A stretch of 64,000 nt of DNA. It comes from DATARH01 sp963847345. Its GTDB lineage: Bacteria; Pseudomonadota; Alphaproteobacteria; ATCC43930; CGMCC-115725. The notes under the pieces are model-generated. The model was given only the letters and a program-made list of their open reading frames with translations. It searched no databases and was not told where the DNA came from. The position numbers were made by a program, and so were the translations under genes. Positions 43,415 to 53,125 of this stretch are shown here, piece by piece; within the stretch, counting starts at the first letter, position 1, and every line of letters starts with the position of its first letter. The stretch is from NCBI GenBank assembly GCA_963847345.1, contig CAWJZU010000018.1:1-64000 (forward strand). The letters are read 5' to 3'.

Positions 43415-43619
43415 ACCTTTGGCACACTGATTGCGTCCTACAGGTGTCGAGAACTTTCGACTCGGGTTAGCGGTCGGTCCGCGATGCGGCGGCGGTTCGT
43501 GACCGGGAGATCAGGGCGGCGGATGCGCCGCACGGTAGAGTTTCGAATTTTCTCGGCGCGCGGTCGTTTACCGACTGAAACTGTTGCGGTCGACGGACCT
43601 GTCGATTGAGGTGAAGCAA

Positions 43620-45566
43620 ATGCGCTTTGATGATGGAATTTTCGGGCTCTATTCCCGACTGTATGAAAACCGGCGCGAGGTGGAATACTCGCTGGAGGAC
43701 TATCTGCGCGCCTGCTCAGACGACCCCTCGTTCTTTGCCGGTGCGGCCGAGCGGCTGCTGAAGGCGATCGGCGAGCCGGTCATGGTGGATACCAGCCAGG
43801 ACCCGCGCCTCGGACGGATCTTTATGAACCGGACGATCAAGATCTATCCGGCGTTCGAGGACTTTTACGGCATGGAGGAGACGATCGAGCGGATCGTTGG
43901 CTTCTTCCGCCACGCCGCCCAGGGTCTCGAAGAGCGCAAGCAGGTCCTCTATCTGCTCGGCCCGGTTGGCGGCGGCAAGTCGTCCCTGGCCGAACGGCTG
44001 AAGCTGCTGATGGAAAAAGAGCCGATCTATGCCCTGAAAGCGGGCGACGAGATCAGCCCGATTTTCGAGAGCCCGCTTGGTTTGTTCGACCCAGTTACCC
44101 TGGGGCCGGCACTCGAGGAGCGCTACGGGATCCCGCGGCGGCGGCTGACCGGGACGATTTCGCCCTGGGCCGTCAAGCGCCTCGAAGAATTCGGCGGCGA
44201 CATAACGAAATTCACCGTGGTTCGGCTGACGCCGTCGCGCCTGAAGCAGATCTGCGTTGCGAAGACCGAACCTGGCGACGAGAACAACCAGGATGTCGCG
44301 AGCCTGGTCGGCAAGGTCGATATTCGCAAGCTCGAAATGTACAGCCAGAACGACCCCGACGCTTATTCCTTCTCCGGCGGGCTCAACCGCACGACGCAGG
44401 GCTTGATGGAATTCGTCGAGATGTTCAAGGCGCCAATCAAGATGCTGCATCCGCTCCTGACCGCGACGCAGGAGGGCAACTACGCCGGCACCGAGAATAT
44501 CGGCGGCATCCCGTATCAGGGAATCATTTTGGCGCACTCGAACGAGGCCGAGTGGCAGACCTTCAAGAACAATAAAAACAACGAAGCCTTCATCGACCGG
44601 ATTTCGGTCATCAAGGTGCCATACTGCCTGCGCGCCACCGAGGAACGCAAGATCTATGAAAAGCTGTTGCAGAGCAGCGAGCTTGCGGCCGCGTCGTGTG
44701 CCCCGTCGACCTTGGACATCCTGTCGCGATTCTGCGTGCTGTCGCGTCTGAAGGCGCACGAGAACTCGAACTTGTATTCCAAAATGCGGGTATATGACGG
44801 CGAAAGCTTGAAGGATACCGATCCGCGCGCCAAGTCGGTGCAGGAATACCGCGACGCCGCCGGAGTCGACGAAGGCATGGACGGGATTTCGACCCGGTTC
44901 GCGTTCAAGGTCTTGTCCAGCACATTCAACTTCGACACGCAGGAAGTGGCGGCCGATCCGGTGCACCTGATGTACGTGCTGGAGCAGCAGATCTGGCGCG
45001 AGCAGTTCCCGGAGGAGATCGAGAAGCGGTATCTCAATTTCATCAAGGCCGAGCTGGCGCCGCGCTACGCCGAGTTCATCGGTCACGAGATCCAGAAAGC
45101 CTATCTCGAATCGTACTCGGATTACGGTCAGAACCTGTTCGACCGCTATGTCGCCTATGCCGATGCGTGGATCGAGGACCAGGACTACAAGGACCCCGAT
45201 ACCGGACAGCTGATGAACCGCGAGCTGCTGAACCAAGAGCTCTCGAAGATCGAAAAGCCTGCCGGCATCGCGAACCCGAAGGACTTCCGCAACGAGGTCG
45301 TCAAGTTCGCATTGCGCGCGCGAGCCGCCAATAACGGGCATAATCCCTCGTGGACCTCGTACGAAAAGCTGCGCGAGGTGATCGAGCGGCGCATGTTCAG
45401 CCAAGTCGAGGATCTACTGCCGGTTATCAGCTTCGGAAGCAAGAAGGACTCCGACACTGAGAAGAAACACGCCGACTTCGTGGACCGTATGGTTGAGCGC
45501 GGCTATACCGAGCGTCAGGTGCGTCGGCTCGTCGAATGGTACATGCGCGTGAACAAGGCCGGCTAG
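43620..45566 (+). CDS. prkA: PrkA family serine protein kinase / AAA+ protein
   Basis: A 648-residue PrkA (YeaG) protein: an N-terminal AAA+ ATPase plus a C-terminal kinase-like domain, working in stationary phase and starvation. Walker A is LLGPVGGGKSSLAERL (about residues 114-122). MLHPLLTATQEGNYAGTENI and GIILAHSNEAEWQTFKNNKN are diagnostic. The frame opens at TTG 43584, but ATG 43620 has GAGGTG in front and matches family starts. It is first in the operon with yeaH and spoVR. Confidence 0.93.
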   Translation: MRFDDGIFGLYSRLYENRREVEYSLEDYLRACSDDPSFFAGAAERLLKAIGEPVMVDTSQDPRLGRIFMNRTIKIYPAFEDFYGMEETIERIVGFFRHAAQGLEERKQVLYLLGPVGGGKSSLAERLKLLMEKEPIYALKAGDEISPIFESPLGLFDPVTLGPALEERYGIPRRRLTGTISPWAVKRLEEFGGDITKFTVVRLTPSRLKQICVAKTEPGDENNQDVASLVGKVDIRKLEMYSQNDPDAYSFSGGLNRTTQGLMEFVEMFKAPIKMLHPLLTATQEGNYAGTENIGGIPYQGIILAHSNEAEWQTFKNNKNNEAFIDRISVIKVPYCLRATEERKIYEKLLQSSELAAASCAPSTLDILSRFCVLSRLKAHENSNLYSKMRVYDGESLKDTDPRAKSVQEYRDAAGVDEGMDGISTRFAFKVLSSTFNFDTQEVAADPVHLMYVLEQQIWREQFPEEIEKRYLNFIKAELAPRYAEFIGHEIQKAYLESYSDYGQNLFDRYVAYADAWIEDQDYKDPDTGQLMNRELLNQELSKIEKPAGIANPKDFRNEVVKFALRARAANNGHNPSWTSYEKLREVIERRMFSQVEDLLPVISFGSKKDSDTEKKHADFVDRMVERGYTERQVRRLVEWYMRVNKAG

Positions 45567-45598
45567 GCATAGCCTCGCCGGTCGGAGGGCAAGTCACG

Positions 45599-46894
45599 AT
45601 GAACATGAACATTGTCGATCGCCGGGCCAATCCGAAAGGAAAGAGCCTCAGCAATCGCCAACGGTTTCTTGCGCGCGCCCGTGTCGAGGTTAAGTCCGCG
45701 GTGCAGGAGGCGTTGCGCAAACGCAAGGTCGCTGATGTCGGGCATGGCGAGAAAGTCGCCATCCCGACCCGCGGCATTTCGGAGCCGCTGTTTCATCACA
45801 ACCGCCGCACCGGCCGTACCGATCACGTGGTGCCGGGTAACAAGGAGTATCTGCGCGGCGACGAGATCCCGCGGCCGAACGGCGGCGAGGGCCAGGGTGG
45901 ACGCGAGGGCAGCCCAGACGGCAGCGGCGAGGACTCGTTCGAGTTCACGCTTACGCGTGAAGAATTCCTCGACATGTTCTTCGAGGATCTCGAACTGCCC
46001 GATCTGGTCAAGAAGAGCCTGAAGGACACGACCGCGGTCGATCTGCAGCGCGCCGGCTACACGGTGACCGGCACGCCGTCCAATCTCAGCGTGCCGCGCA
46101 CGATGCGCAACAGCATGGGACGGCGCATCGCGCTCAGGCGGCCGAAACTGTCCGAACTCGAGGCACTGCGCGCCAAGGTCGAGGAGGCGCGCGACCGCGG
46201 CGACGATGAGGAAGCCGACCGGCTCGCCAAAGAACTTGAACGGATCGAGCGGCGCAGCAAGATCATTCCGTATATCGACCCGATCGACGTGCGCTACCGG
46301 CGCTTCGACCGCGTGCCCAAGCCGAACACCGAAGCCGTCATGTTCTGCCTGATGGACGTGTCGGGTTCGATGACCGAGGCGATGAAGGACCTCGCGAAAC
46401 GGTTCTTCATGCTGCTGCACGTCTTCCTCGTCCGCCGCTACCGCCATGTCGATATCGTATTCATCCGGCATACCAGCACGGCGGAGGAGGTCGACGAGGA
46501 GACGTTTTTCTACAGCCGCGAAACCGGCGGCACCGTCGTCTCGACAGCGCTCGAAAAAATGCTCGAAATCGCACGGGCGCGTTATCCGACCGACCGCTGG
46601 AACATTTACGGCGCGCAAGCCTCGGACGGCGACAATTACGGCGCCGACAGCGGCCGCTGCGTTTCGTTGCTCGGCAACGACGTTCTGCCGCTGTGCCAGT
46701 ATTTCGCCTATATTGAAGTCGGAGACGGGCTCGGTGGCGGCCTGACCGGGTTGTCGCGCGACAGCGATTTGTGGCGGGCCTACAACGAAGTCGCGCCAGC
46801 GCATCCGCATTTCGCGATGCGGCGGGTCGGCGACCCGGCCCAGATCTTTTCCGTGTTCCACGAATTGTTTGCAAAAGGGGGCGTGCGTGCTTAG
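45599..46894 (+). CDS. yeaH: YeaH/YhbH family protein (DUF444)
   Basis: A 431-residue protein of the DUF444 family, always linked to PrkA and SpoVR and needed for its starvation role. The middle, FEFTLTREEFLDMFFEDLEL, is typical. A von Willebrand A-like domain starts at EAVMFCLMDVSGSMTEAMKD (metal site DxSxS near residue 252), with TGGTVVSTALEKMLEIA later. GGAGGGCAAG precedes ATG 45599, 33 bases after prkA. The 3' end overlaps the spoVR start by eight bases. Confidence 0.93.
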   Translation: MNMNIVDRRANPKGKSLSNRQRFLARARVEVKSAVQEALRKRKVADVGHGEKVAIPTRGISEPLFHHNRRTGRTDHVVPGNKEYLRGDEIPRPNGGEGQGGREGSPDGSGEDSFEFTLTREEFLDMFFEDLELPDLVKKSLKDTTAVDLQRAGYTVTGTPSNLSVPRTMRNSMGRRIALRRPKLSELEALRAKVEEARDRGDDEEADRLAKELERIERRSKIIPYIDPIDVRYRRFDRVPKPNTEAVMFCLMDVSGSMTEAMKDLAKRFFMLLHVFLVRRYRHVDIVFIRHTSTAEEVDEETFFYSRETGGTVVSTALEKMLEIARARYPTDRWNIYGAQASDGDNYGADSGRCVSLLGNDVLPLCQYFAYIEVGDGLGGGLTGLSRDSDLWRAYNEVAPAHPHFAMRRVGDPAQIFSVFHELFAKGGVRA

Positions 46895-48488
46895 CAACGT
46901 GGACGCCGCGCCGCTGAAGGCGAACGCACCGCTGTTCACTGGTCCGAATTGGGACTTTGGTTCGTTGCGGCGGGTTTACGAGGCGATCGAGCGCATCGCG
47001 GTCGATGATCTCGGGCTCGACGTTTATCCGGTGCAGGTCGAGGTGATCACATCGGAGCAGATGCTCGACGCCTATGCCTCCGTCGGCCTGCCTCTGATGT
47101 ATCGTCATTGGAGCTTCGGCAAGCGGTTCGCGTATCACGAAACGCTGTACCGCAGGGGCCTGCAGGGCCTCGCCTACGAGATCGTCATCAACTCGAACCC
47201 GTGCATCTGCTATATCATGGAGGAAAACTCCATGACGATGCAGACGCTGGTTCTCGCGCATGCCGCCTTCGGCCACAATCATTTCTTCAAGAACAATTAC
47301 CTGTTCCGGCAATGGACCGACGCCGGTGGCATTCTTGACTACCTCGCGTTTGCCCGCGATTACGTGACGAAGTGCGAGGAAAAATACGGAATGGAAGCGG
47401 TCGAGCGCGTTCTCGACGCGGCGCACGCGCTGAAGGAGCATGGCGTCAACCGCTACGCTCATCGGTCAAAGCCGAACCTCGTGGAGGAACGGCAGCGTGC
47501 CGAAGACCGCCGTGCCTATGAGGAACAGACCTACAACGATTTGTGGCGTACCGTCCCGAACTCGAGACAGGATGGCGAGCCCGACGAGAACGCGAACGCC
47601 GAGGATGAAGTGGCGCGCGGCAAGCTTGGCCTCCCCGAGGAAAACATTCTCTATTTCATGGAGAAACGGGCGCCTCGGCTTGCTGAATGGCAGCGCGAAC
47701 TGCTCCGCATCGTGCGCAACGTGTCGCAGTATTTCTATCCGCAGAAGCAGCTGCAGATGATGAACGAAGGCTGCGCGACATTCGTGCATTACGAGATAAT
47801 GAACCGTATGCACGACAAGGGGCTTATTACCGAAGGCTCGATGCTGGAATTTCTGCATTCGCATTCGAGTGTTGTGTTCCAGCCGGGGTTCGATGATCCG
47901 CGCTTTAGCGGCCTCAACCCCTATGCGCTCGGCTTCACGATGATGAGCGATATTCAGCGCATCTGCGACGATCCGACCGAGGAAGACCAGGCGTGGTTTC
48001 CTGAAATCGCCGGCTGCCGCGACGCGTACCGGGTACTGCGCGATGCCTGGGCCAATTACCGGGACGAAAGCTTCATCCTGCAGTACATGAGCCCGGAGGT
48101 TATTCGCAAGTTCCGCCTGTTCCAGATTGCCGACGACAGCGCCAAACCCGCGCTCCGGGTCGATGCGATCCACGACGAGCTCGGCTATCGGAAGGTCCGC
48201 AGCGCGCTGTCGCGGCAATATGATCTGTCGCGCCGCGAACCCGATGTGCAGGTCGTCGATGTAGATCTAACCGGCGACCGCACGCTGGTGCTGGCGCATT
48301 ACGTTCACGACGGCGTGCTGCTCGACGAGAAGACCTGCCGCTCGGTGCTGCGTTACACCGCCTATTTATGGGGCTATTCGGTCAAGCTGCTCGAAATCGA
48401 GGCGGCCACCGACAAGGTGCTGAAAACGTTCGAAGTCGACGCCGGAAGCGAAGTGATCCGGTCTAGGCACCGGGAGCTAGGATGGTAA
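46887..48488 (+). CDS. spoVR: SpoVR family protein
   Basis: A 533-residue SpoVR protein (YcgB), unnamed in mechanism but co-inherited with prkA and yeaH in non-sporulating bacteria, where the set aids stress survival. Hallmarks are YRHWSFGKRFAYHETLYRRG, YEIVINSNPCICYIMEENSM, MNEGCATFVHYEIMNRMHDK and NPYALGFTMMSDIQRIC. GTG 46887 lies just after GGGGGC and overlaps yeaH, so translation is coupled. The 3' end overlaps the convergent CoA-transferase gene by 26 bases. Confidence 0.92.
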   Translation: MLSNVDAAPLKANAPLFTGPNWDFGSLRRVYEAIERIAVDDLGLDVYPVQVEVITSEQMLDAYASVGLPLMYRHWSFGKRFAYHETLYRRGLQGLAYEIVINSNPCICYIMEENSMTMQTLVLAHAAFGHNHFFKNNYLFRQWTDAGGILDYLAFARDYVTKCEEKYGMEAVERVLDAAHALKEHGVNRYAHRSKPNLVEERQRAEDRRAYEEQTYNDLWRTVPNSRQDGEPDENANAEDEVARGKLGLPEENILYFMEKRAPRLAEWQRELLRIVRNVSQYFYPQKQLQMMNEGCATFVHYEIMNRMHDKGLITEGSMLEFLHSHSSVVFQPGFDDPRFSGLNPYALGFTMMSDIQRICDDPTEEDQAWFPEIAGCRDAYRVLRDAWANYRDESFILQYMSPEVIRKFRLFQIADDSAKPALRVDAIHDELGYRKVRSALSRQYDLSRREPDVQVVDVDLTGDRTLVLAHYVHDGVLLDEKTCRSVLRYTAYLWGYSVKLLEIEAATDKVLKTFEVDAGSEVIRSRHRELGW

Positions 48489-49644
48489 TCCCGGCATCGG
48501 CCAGCCCGGCGATTTCGCCCGGATCGTAGCCAAGTTCCGTCAGAATCGCTGCGCTGTCCGCACCCAGGGTGCGGACGTACGGCCGCGCCGCGGCACGCGC
48601 CGCCGAGAAGCGGAACGGCGGGTTCATTGCGCGGAAGCTGCCGCCCGCGTCGTGCACTTCGGTCAGTGCGCCGCGATGTTCGAGTTGCGGGTCGGACAGT
48701 GCGTCGCGCACCGTGCGATACGGCGATGCCGGCACGCCGTGCCGGTCGAAAATCGCCTGCATCTCGGCGCTCGTGCGTTGGCGCGACCAGACCTCAAGCT
48801 CATCGATTAGCGTGCCCCAATTCGCCCGCCGGTCCGGGTAATTCGCAAAGCGCGGGTCCGTAACCCACTCGGGCCGACCACAAGCGGCGGCCAGATTCTG
48901 GAATGTGCGCTCGCTGGCAATCGACAAATTGACATAGCCATCGGCGGTTTCGATCGGGCCGAAGAACGGCCGTCCCGGCGGCGTCACCGGGAACTGCGCC
49001 GCTTGGATCTCGCTCAAGGTCAGGCTCAGCATGCTTTCAAGCATCGAAATATCGATCATCTGGCCGCCGCCGGTCTCGCGCCTTTGGTACAGCGCCGCCA
49101 TGATTGCGCCAAACGCATAGGTGCCGGTCAGCACGTCGGCAATATAGATGCCGCAATAATCGGGGCGGCGCTCGACGCCCTGATAGGCGAGATGCGCCAT
49201 GTCGTAGCCGGACGACGCATGAATAACCGGCGCATAGGCCGGCAGCGCCGCCGACGGCCCGGTCTGCCCATAGCCGGAAATCGCGCAATAGATTAGATCG
49301 GGCTTCAAATCCTTCAAAACGGGGTAATCGAGGCCGAAGCGGCGCATCACGCCGGGCCGGAAATTCTCGACCAGCACGTCGGCGGTGCGGATCAGCCGGC
49401 GCGCGATCTCAATCGCCTCCTGGCGCTTCAGGTCGAGAACGACGCTTTTCTTGCCGGTGTTGAGCTGCCCGAACGAGGTGCTGGCGCCGTTGCGCAGCGG
49501 CGGGCGCGCCCGCATCATATCTCCTTCAGGTGGCTCAACCTTGATGATTTCCGCGCCGAGATCGGACAACAGCCGCGTGCAATGCGGCCCGGCGATTGTG
49601 GTCGTGAAATCGACGACCCTGACGCGGTCGAAGGCGTTTTTCAT
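48463..49644 (-). CDS. CaiB/BaiF family CoA transferase (class III)
   Basis: A 393-residue class III CoA transferase, moving CoA between carboxylic acids through an Asp-linked intermediate. The opening FDRVRVVDFTTTIAGPHCTR, LLSDLGAEIIKVEPPEGDMM and LDLKRQEAIEIARRLIRTAD are typical. GIYIADVLTGTYAFGAIMAA carries the likely catalytic Asp. Substrates are unknown. ATG 49644 starts MKNAFDRV; the open frame upstream belongs to the ABC gene's shadow. It follows the amino acid ABC ATPase gene on the same strand. Confidence 0.88.
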   Translation of the reverse strand: MKNAFDRVRVVDFTTTIAGPHCTRLLSDLGAEIIKVEPPEGDMMRARPPLRNGASTSFGQLNTGKKSVVLDLKRQEAIEIARRLIRTADVLVENFRPGVMRRFGLDYPVLKDLKPDLIYCAISGYGQTGPSAALPAYAPVIHASSGYDMAHLAYQGVERRPDYCGIYIADVLTGTYAFGAIMAALYQRRETGGGQMIDISMLESMLSLTLSEIQAAQFPVTPPGRPFFGPIETADGYVNLSIASERTFQNLAAACGRPEWVTDPRFANYPDRRANWGTLIDELEVWSRQRTSAEMQAIFDRHGVPASPYRTVRDALSDPQLEHRGALTEVHDAGGSFRAMNPPFRFSAARAAARPYVRTLGADSAAILTELGYDPGEIAGLADAGITILAPGA

Positions 49645-49736
49645 CCGGTTTCCCCGGCGGCGGCGTGCATTCCCGACTGTGCCACGGCCGCGCCGCTCAG
49701 ACGAGCCTCGCGCGCGCCCAAACCGGGTGCCCCGGT

Positions 49737-50501
49737 TCAGTGCGCCAGGATCTGGCTCAGGAATAGCCGCGTCCGCTCGCTCTTCGGGTTCGCGAAGAAA
49801 TCGGCCGGTGGAGCGCGCTCGACGATCTCGCCCTTGTCCATGAACACCATCATATCGGCGACGGTGCGCGCAAAGCCCATTTCGTGCGTCACGCACACCA
49901 TCGTCATACCCTCCCCGGCAAGCTCGATCATCACGTCGAGCACCTCCTTGATCATCTCCGGGTCGAGCGCCGAGGTCGGTTCGTCGAACAGCATGATTTC
50001 GGGCTTCATGCACAAGGCGCGGGCAATCGCGACGCGCTGCTGCTGACCGCCCGAGAGCTGCCCCGGATATTTGTCGGCCTGTTCCGGGATGCGCACCCGT
50101 TCGAGATAGGTGCGCGCAAGGTCCTCGGCCTCGCGTTTCGGCATCTTGCGCACCCAGACCGGCGCCAGGATGAGGTTCTCGAGCACGGTCAGATGCGGAA
50201 ACAGGTTGAACTGCTGAAACACCATGCCGACCTCGCGGCGGATCGCCTCGATATTCTTCAGATCGCGGGTCAGCTCGATACCGGCGACGATGATCTCGCC
50301 CTGCTGGTGTTCTTCGAGCCGGTTGATGCAGCGGATCATCGTCGATTTGCCGGAGCCCGACGGGCCGCAGACAACGACCCGCTCGCCGCGCCCGACCGCG
50401 AGGTTGATGTCCTTGAGCACATGAAATGCGCCATACCATTTGTGGACGTTACGCATCTCAACCATCGGCCGGTCCGCCGCGCCCTCCGCCTGTTCGGCCA
50501 C
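49737..50501 (-). CDS. Polar amino acid ABC transporter ATP-binding protein (GlnQ/AapP type)
   Basis: A 254-residue ATPase of polar amino acid importers. Walker A is CGPSGSGKST (residues 45-54). GMVFQQFNLFPHLTVLENL is the classic Q-loop of this class; YPGQLSGGQQQRVAIARAL is the signature and IMLFDEPTSALDPEMI Walker B. GTG 50501 has AAGGAG eight bases upstream. No permease or binding-protein gene is in the window beside it, so it must work with components encoded elsewhere or is an orphan. Confidence 0.9.
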   Translation of the reverse strand: MAEQAEGAADRPMVEMRNVHKWYGAFHVLKDINLAVGRGERVVVCGPSGSGKSTMIRCINRLEEHQQGEIIVAGIELTRDLKNIEAIRREVGMVFQQFNLFPHLTVLENLILAPVWVRKMPKREAEDLARTYLERVRIPEQADKYPGQLSGGQQQRVAIARALCMKPEIMLFDEPTSALDPEMIKEVLDVMIELAGEGMTMVCVTHEMGFARTVADMMVFMDKGEIVERAPPADFFANPKSERTRLFLSQILAH

Positions 50502-50520
50502 TGCTCGTCTCCTTACGCGC

Positions 50521-50690
50521 TCAGGAACATATTTCCCGGTAGTCGCGCCGCAGATCCTCGCTCTCGACAAAATCGCGGCGAACACTGGTTCGACATCGAC
50601 GAAATCGATGCCGTGCTTCTCGATGTTCGCCGGCCGCTTTGCCTCTTTCACTCGAATTCCATCGACGTATCGGAGCAAGATACGGGCTGC
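50521..50690 (-). pseudogene. BrnT-family toxin remnant
   Basis: Minus-strand readings give AKRPANIEKHGIDFVDVEPV in one frame and DFVESEDLRRDYREICS in another. Together they correspond to the conserved core of BrnT ribonuclease toxins (a KR..N..KHGxDF motif, then D.RRDYGE). The frame break lies near 50600, the C-terminal half is missing, and no BrnA antitoxin gene is visible. A dead fragment. Confidence 0.5.
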
Positions 50691-50721
50691 CCATGCGCAA
50701 TGCCACTTGGAGGAATGCCGG

Positions 50722-51761
50722 ATGCCCTCGCTGATCCTGCTCGGTGACGTGAACCTGATGAATGTCGAGGACCCCGCCGTGCCGTTTCGACTGGTCGGGC
50801 CGGAATTGCGCGATGCCGATCTCGTATTCGCCAATCTCGAATGCTGTCTGTACCGGCTACCCGAGGGACATGTCGTCGAGAATGAGGGGTTTTTCGCCGA
50901 TCCGCGGATCGCCGGCGAGGCGCTGCGGATCGCCGGAATCGCGGTGGTCGGCATCGCCAACAACGTCAATTACGGCGCGGCGGCGATCCTCGGCTCGATC
51001 GCCGAACTCGACCGGCTCGGGATCGCCCATACCGGCGCCGGCGCGAACCTCGAAGCTGCCTCGGCGCCAGCGGTAGTCGCGCGCGGCGGTTGCAAGGTCG
51101 GGTTCGTGCAGCGCAGTTCGGTCTACTGGCCGACCAACCACGAGGCGACCCAACGCGGCGCCGGCATCGCGGTGCTGCGCGGACACACGGCCTACCAGGT
51201 CCCGGCGCATAAGACCCGGCCCGAGATCCCGCCGATGAACCGGCCCGGCGTGCCGCCGGAAGTCGTGACCTGGGCCGATCGCGTTTACCTGCAACGCTTT
51301 ACCGAGCAGATCGCGGCGCTGCGCCGGGAAACCGACCTCGTCGTCGCGTCGTGCCATTGGGGGCTCGGCGAGGAGGTGCTCGATTACATGACCGAGATTG
51401 CGCACGCAGCGGTCGAGGCCGGCGCCGACATCGTCATCGGCCACGGACCGCATTATTCGCTGCCGGTCGAGGTCTATCGCGGCAAGCCGATCTTTTACGG
51501 GCTCGGCAGCTTCTCGTTCCATACCGGGCACGGCGGGCGCCAGCACGGCGACTGGATCGGCATGATGGCGCGGATCGAGGCTGAGGCCGGGCGGGATCGA
51601 GGCGGCGCGCTTTCGCTTCGTGCGGCACAACGCGGCCAACGAGACCGTGCCCTGTGCGCTCGCGGCGGAGGGAGCCACGTTCGAGCGTCTTGCCGACCGC
51701 AGCGCCCGTCTCGAGCACGCAGCTGGCGCCAGAGGGCGACTGGGTGCGGGTCCCGCTGTAA
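50722..51761 (+). pseudogene. CapA-like metallophosphatase-fold protein, two frameshifts near the 3' end
   Basis: CapA/PgsA family (poly-gamma-glutamate synthesis type, calcineurin-like fold). The ATG at 50722 has GGAGG upstream. LILLGDVNLMNV is the first metal motif; VFANLECCLYR, VVGIANNVNYGAAAILGSIA (usually NNH; here NNVN), VASCHWGLGEEVLDYMTEIA and IVIGHGPHYSLPVEVYRGKP are all family motifs. The frame changes near 51590 (IEAEAG, then RIEAARFRFVRHNAANETVP) and again near 51712 (SSTQLAPEGDWVRVPL, stop at 51761). The 3' 15 percent is therefore split; the catalytic part is intact. Confidence 0.75.
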
Positions 51762-51788
51762 GAGCCGCGGGACCGCTTTCGGAATCCC

Positions 51789-53015
51789 TCAGATCACGCC
51801 CTCTTTCTTCAGACCCGCGACATCGCCCTCGCTCATCCCGAGCCAATCGGAAAAGACCTCGTTTGTGTGCTCGCCGAGGAGCGGGGCGGGAGCGATCTTC
51901 GGCGGCTTGCCGTCGAAGCGCACTGGGAAGGTCGGCATCGGCAATTCACCGCTCGGATGCTGCTGCGTCTGGATGATGCCGCGGCTCCGGAAGGTCGGCT
52001 CGGCCAGCAGGTCGCCGGTGTCGAGCACCGCCCCCGCGGGGATGCCGGCCGCGCCGAGGATGCGCATCGCCTCTTGCTTGTCGTGCTGACGGGTCCAGGC
52101 GCCGACCATCTCGTTGACCTCGTCGGCATGCTGGAGCCGCTTCTCGCGGTCGAGGTATTCTGGATCATTGGCGAGGTCCTCGCGGCCGATCACGCCGCAC
52201 AGCCGCCTCCAATGCTCCGGGTTGTTGTGGCTGTTGAAGACATAAATCCAGTCATTCGGCCCGCCGCCCTTGCATGGGAAAATGTCGTTCGGCGGCACCG
52301 GCGGCCCGAATCCTGTCTGGCCGCGCCCCGGCGGCTTGCCGAGCCTCGCGTGGTTGATGAACGCGCCGCGGGTGTAGTTGAGCTGCGCGTCCTGCATCGC
52401 GACCTGGAGACGCCGCCCCGTGCCGGTCGTGTTGCGCTCGTAGAGGGCGGCCAGAATCGAGATCGCCATCAGCATGCCGGTGCCGGTGTCGCCCAGGGTC
52501 GGGCCCGGACGGATCGGCTTGCGTCCGGCCTCGCCGGTGATCGCCATGTTGCCGCCGCAGGCCTGCGCGATCATGTCGAAGGCGAGGTTGTGTTCGTAGG
52601 GGCTGCCCTCGCCGAACCCCTTGACTTGGGCGTAGATCAGGCGCGGGTTGAGCTTGTGCAGTTCATCCCAGCCCAGGCCCAACTTTTCGATCGTGCCCGG
52701 CGCCATGTTCTCGATGAACACGTCGGCCTGCTTCGCCATGTCCTTGACCAGCGCCAGGCCGCGCGGCGATTTCAGATTGACCGTGACCGATTTCTTGTTG
52801 GCGTTGTAGATCATGAAATAATAGGCGTCGGCGCCTGGTTTCGGGCCGGCGCCGAGAATGCGGCCGGGCTCGCCGCCTTTCGGGTTTTCGACCTTGACGA
52901 CTTCGGCGCCGAGCTGGGCCATCACCTCGGTGCAGGTCGGGCCGGCCTCGAATTGCGTCAGGTCGAGCACGCGAAGTCCGGCGAGGCAGTTCGGCGCAAT
53001 GGCGGGTTCGGTCAT
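51789..53015 (-). CDS. CaiB/BaiF family CoA transferase, formyl-CoA:oxalate transferase-like
   Basis: A 408-residue class III CoA transferase. LAGLRVLDLTQFEAGPTCTE, MAQLGAEVVKVENPKGGEPG, VTVNLKSPRGLALVKDMAKQ and NPRLIYAQVKGFGEGSPY match the family. GPTLGDTGTGMLMAISILAA has the expected Asp. The relatively long form and overall wording resemble formyl-CoA transferase (Frc) and its relatives, but the exact substrate cannot be fixed. No oxalyl-CoA decarboxylase gene is in the window. The start is ATG 53015. Confidence 0.87.
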   Translation of the reverse strand: MTEPAIAPNCLAGLRVLDLTQFEAGPTCTEVMAQLGAEVVKVENPKGGEPGRILGAGPKPGADAYYFMIYNANKKSVTVNLKSPRGLALVKDMAKQADVFIENMAPGTIEKLGLGWDELHKLNPRLIYAQVKGFGEGSPYEHNLAFDMIAQACGGNMAITGEAGRKPIRPGPTLGDTGTGMLMAISILAALYERNTTGTGRRLQVAMQDAQLNYTRGAFINHARLGKPPGRGQTGFGPPVPPNDIFPCKGGGPNDWIYVFNSHNNPEHWRRLCGVIGREDLANDPEYLDREKRLQHADEVNEMVGAWTRQHDKQEAMRILGAAGIPAGAVLDTGDLLAEPTFRSRGIIQTQQHPSGELPMPTFPVRFDGKPPKIAPAPLLGEHTNEVFSDWLGMSEGDVAGLKKEGVI

Positions 53016-53125
53016 CGTTTCAGTCCCGTTTGTGAGAATCTTGGCCCAGGATAACCGAGCCGACACGGCAGACCCAACCAGATCGTCATGCCGGCCCACG
53101 GGGTCCGGCCTGGAGACCATGTCAA

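Noticed and set aside
43716..45404. 562-codon minus-strand open frame opposite prkA
   Set aside because: Shadow of the GC-rich prkA gene; its translation has no recognisable family and the plus-strand product is certain.
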